This document shows, piece by piece, positions 4,888-5,669 of a stretch of 5,669 bases of DNA. The position numbers and the translations under genes were made by a program. The DNA comes from Solirubrobacterales bacterium. GTDB lineage: Bacteria; Actinomycetota; Thermoleophilia; Solirubrobacterales; Solirubrobacteraceae. The notes under the pieces were generated by a model. That model had not been told where the DNA came from. It saw only the letters and a program-made list of their open reading frames with translations, and made no database searches. The stretch lies in contig JAFAZB010000148.1 of NCBI GenBank assembly GCA_019240015.1, forward strand, positions 1 to 5,669, given 5' to 3'. Each line of letters opens with the position of its first letter. Within the stretch, counting starts at the first letter, position 1.

Positions 4888-5669
4888 TGCGACCAGCTCA
4901 CGGGCGCCCTGCAGATATCCGCTCGCGTTTGCGTCCAGGTGCTCGGCGAGTCGGCTCGCCAGCGCCATGATCGTCAGCGAGGGGTTGACCGACAAGGTCC
5001 GGGGAAACACCGAGCTGTCGCCAACGTACAGCCGCTTGACCTCGTGGGACTCACCGTGGTTGTCGAGCACCGACGTGGCGGGGTCGGCGCCCATCCTGCA
5101 GCTTCCCTGCATGTGGGTGGTGGCGAGCCCGGACCAGAGGACCCGAGTGGCTCCCGCCGCCTCGAGCACCCGGCGCGAGAACTCGAACGCCGCCTTGATG
5201 CGATCGAGCTCGACGGGCTGGAAGTCGCTGGTGAAGTGCTCGTTGCCATCCTCGTCGAGTGCGACGCCGCCGTTGTTCTCGTCGTTGCTCATGTTGAGCA
5301 GGCCGACCCAGTGTCGATAGCGCCGCGCTGCCTGGACCAGCGGCTCGCCCCACATCGGGCCGTTCTCATCGCACAGGCTGACCGTGAACCCGATCGGATC
5401 CTGGATCGTCGCCGCCTCGACCACGAACCCGCCGGCGTCGTCGGCCGCGAAGTCCATGCAGTGGCTCGTGATCGGCGCCACCATGTGGCAGTCCTGCGGC
5501 TCGTCGAACAGCCCGAACACGAACTGCGCGGGGTGCAGGCCGAGGGTCCGCCCGATCATCTGATTGGGAACCCCAGAGCGGAGCAACAGCTGCGGCGTGT
5601 TGAGCGAACCGCCGGCGACCACGACCACGTCCGCCTCGACGACGCGGCTCGCCCCATCCGCGTCGCGGT
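4885..5669 (-). CDS. GMC family FAD-dependent oxidoreductase, C-terminal part (5' end outside the window)
   Basis: 260 residues of the C-terminal portion of a glucose-methanol-choline family flavoenzyme, which oxidises an alcohol or related CH-OH group; full-length members are about 500-560 residues. The frame is open to the right edge, so the start and the N-terminal dinucleotide-binding GxGxxG are not visible. The fragment opens with VEADVVVVAGGSLNTPQLLLRSG, the conserved GMC signature 2 region, then GRTLGLHP. The C-terminal domain carries THMQGSCRMG (codons around 5118-5089), whose His (codon 5115-5113) matches the catalytic His. RLYVGDSSVFPRT and VNPSLTIMALA follow, with the Asn (codon 4986-4984) as second active-site residue. 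A His-Asn pair is known from cholesterol and choline oxidases, whereas glucose oxidase uses His-His. No signal peptide can be judged. Its TGA is ten bases before the VOC start. Substrate unknown; the non-sugar branch (fatty alcohol, steroid or terpenoid type) is favoured only by inference. Confidence 0.94.
   Translation of the reverse strand, partial: RDADGASRVVEADVVVVAGGSLNTPQLLLRSGVPNQMIGRTLGLHPAQFVFGLFDEPQDCHMVAPITSHCMDFAADDAGGFVVEAATIQDPIGFTVSLCDENGPMWGEPLVQAARRYRHWVGLLNMSNDENNGGVALDEDGNEHFTSDFQPVELDRIKAAFEFSRRVLEAAGATRVLWSGLATTHMQGSCRMGADPATSVLDNHGESHEVKRLYVGDSSVFPRTLSVNPSLTIMALASRLAEHLDANASGYLQGARELVA

Noticed and set aside
4872..4901. Longer start for the VOC protein at ATG 4901
   Set aside because: It would begin inside the GMC gene with a non-family sequence. 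The ATG at 4874 has a well-placed purine-rich site next to the GMC stop.

Overview
The window is a compact, GC-rich (roughly two-thirds G+C by eye) bacterial segment. Every convincing gene lies on the minus strand, so the genes read from the right edge to the left. Dense packing, GTG starts, GCG/ATC/CTG-type codon preference and a lipoprotein with a serine-rich linker after the lipid cysteine suggest a high-GC actinobacterium. A Thermoleophilia/Solirubrobacterales-type genome is a reasonable guess, but nothing in the window proves the taxon.

Right part (5669 to 4302): the C-terminal half of a GMC-family FAD oxidoreductase, cut by the right edge, is followed after 10 bp by a 190-residue VOC-superfamily (glyoxalase/methylmalonyl-CoA epimerase-like) protein. 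The ribosome-binding site of the second gene abuts the stop codon of the first, so the two look co-translated.

Middle gap (4301 to 4173): 129 bp, the only real intergenic space. It holds a GC-rich hairpin at the end of the VOC gene, a small A/T-rich patch that could be a -10 element, and a strong Shine-Dalgarno sequence for the next gene.

Left part (4172 to 1): a peptide/nickel-type (Dpp/Opp class) ABC importer in the order substrate-binding lipoprotein, first permease, second permease, first ATPase. The two permeases overlap by 20 bp. The second permease and the ATPase overlap by 4 bp (GTGA). The ATPase is cut by the left edge at residue 193, just after the Walker B and D-loop, and a second ATPase gene would be expected further left.

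Working model (inference): the importer brings in a small organic solute, and the upstream GMC oxidase/dehydrogenase and VOC enzyme may act on it or on a related compound. Family membership is clear for all six genes; the substrate cannot be read from the sequence. I found no RNA genes, mobile elements, CRISPR arrays or clearly new system. The most useful observations concern unusual active-site or motif residues, overlap architecture and the oxidoreductase-transporter linkage.
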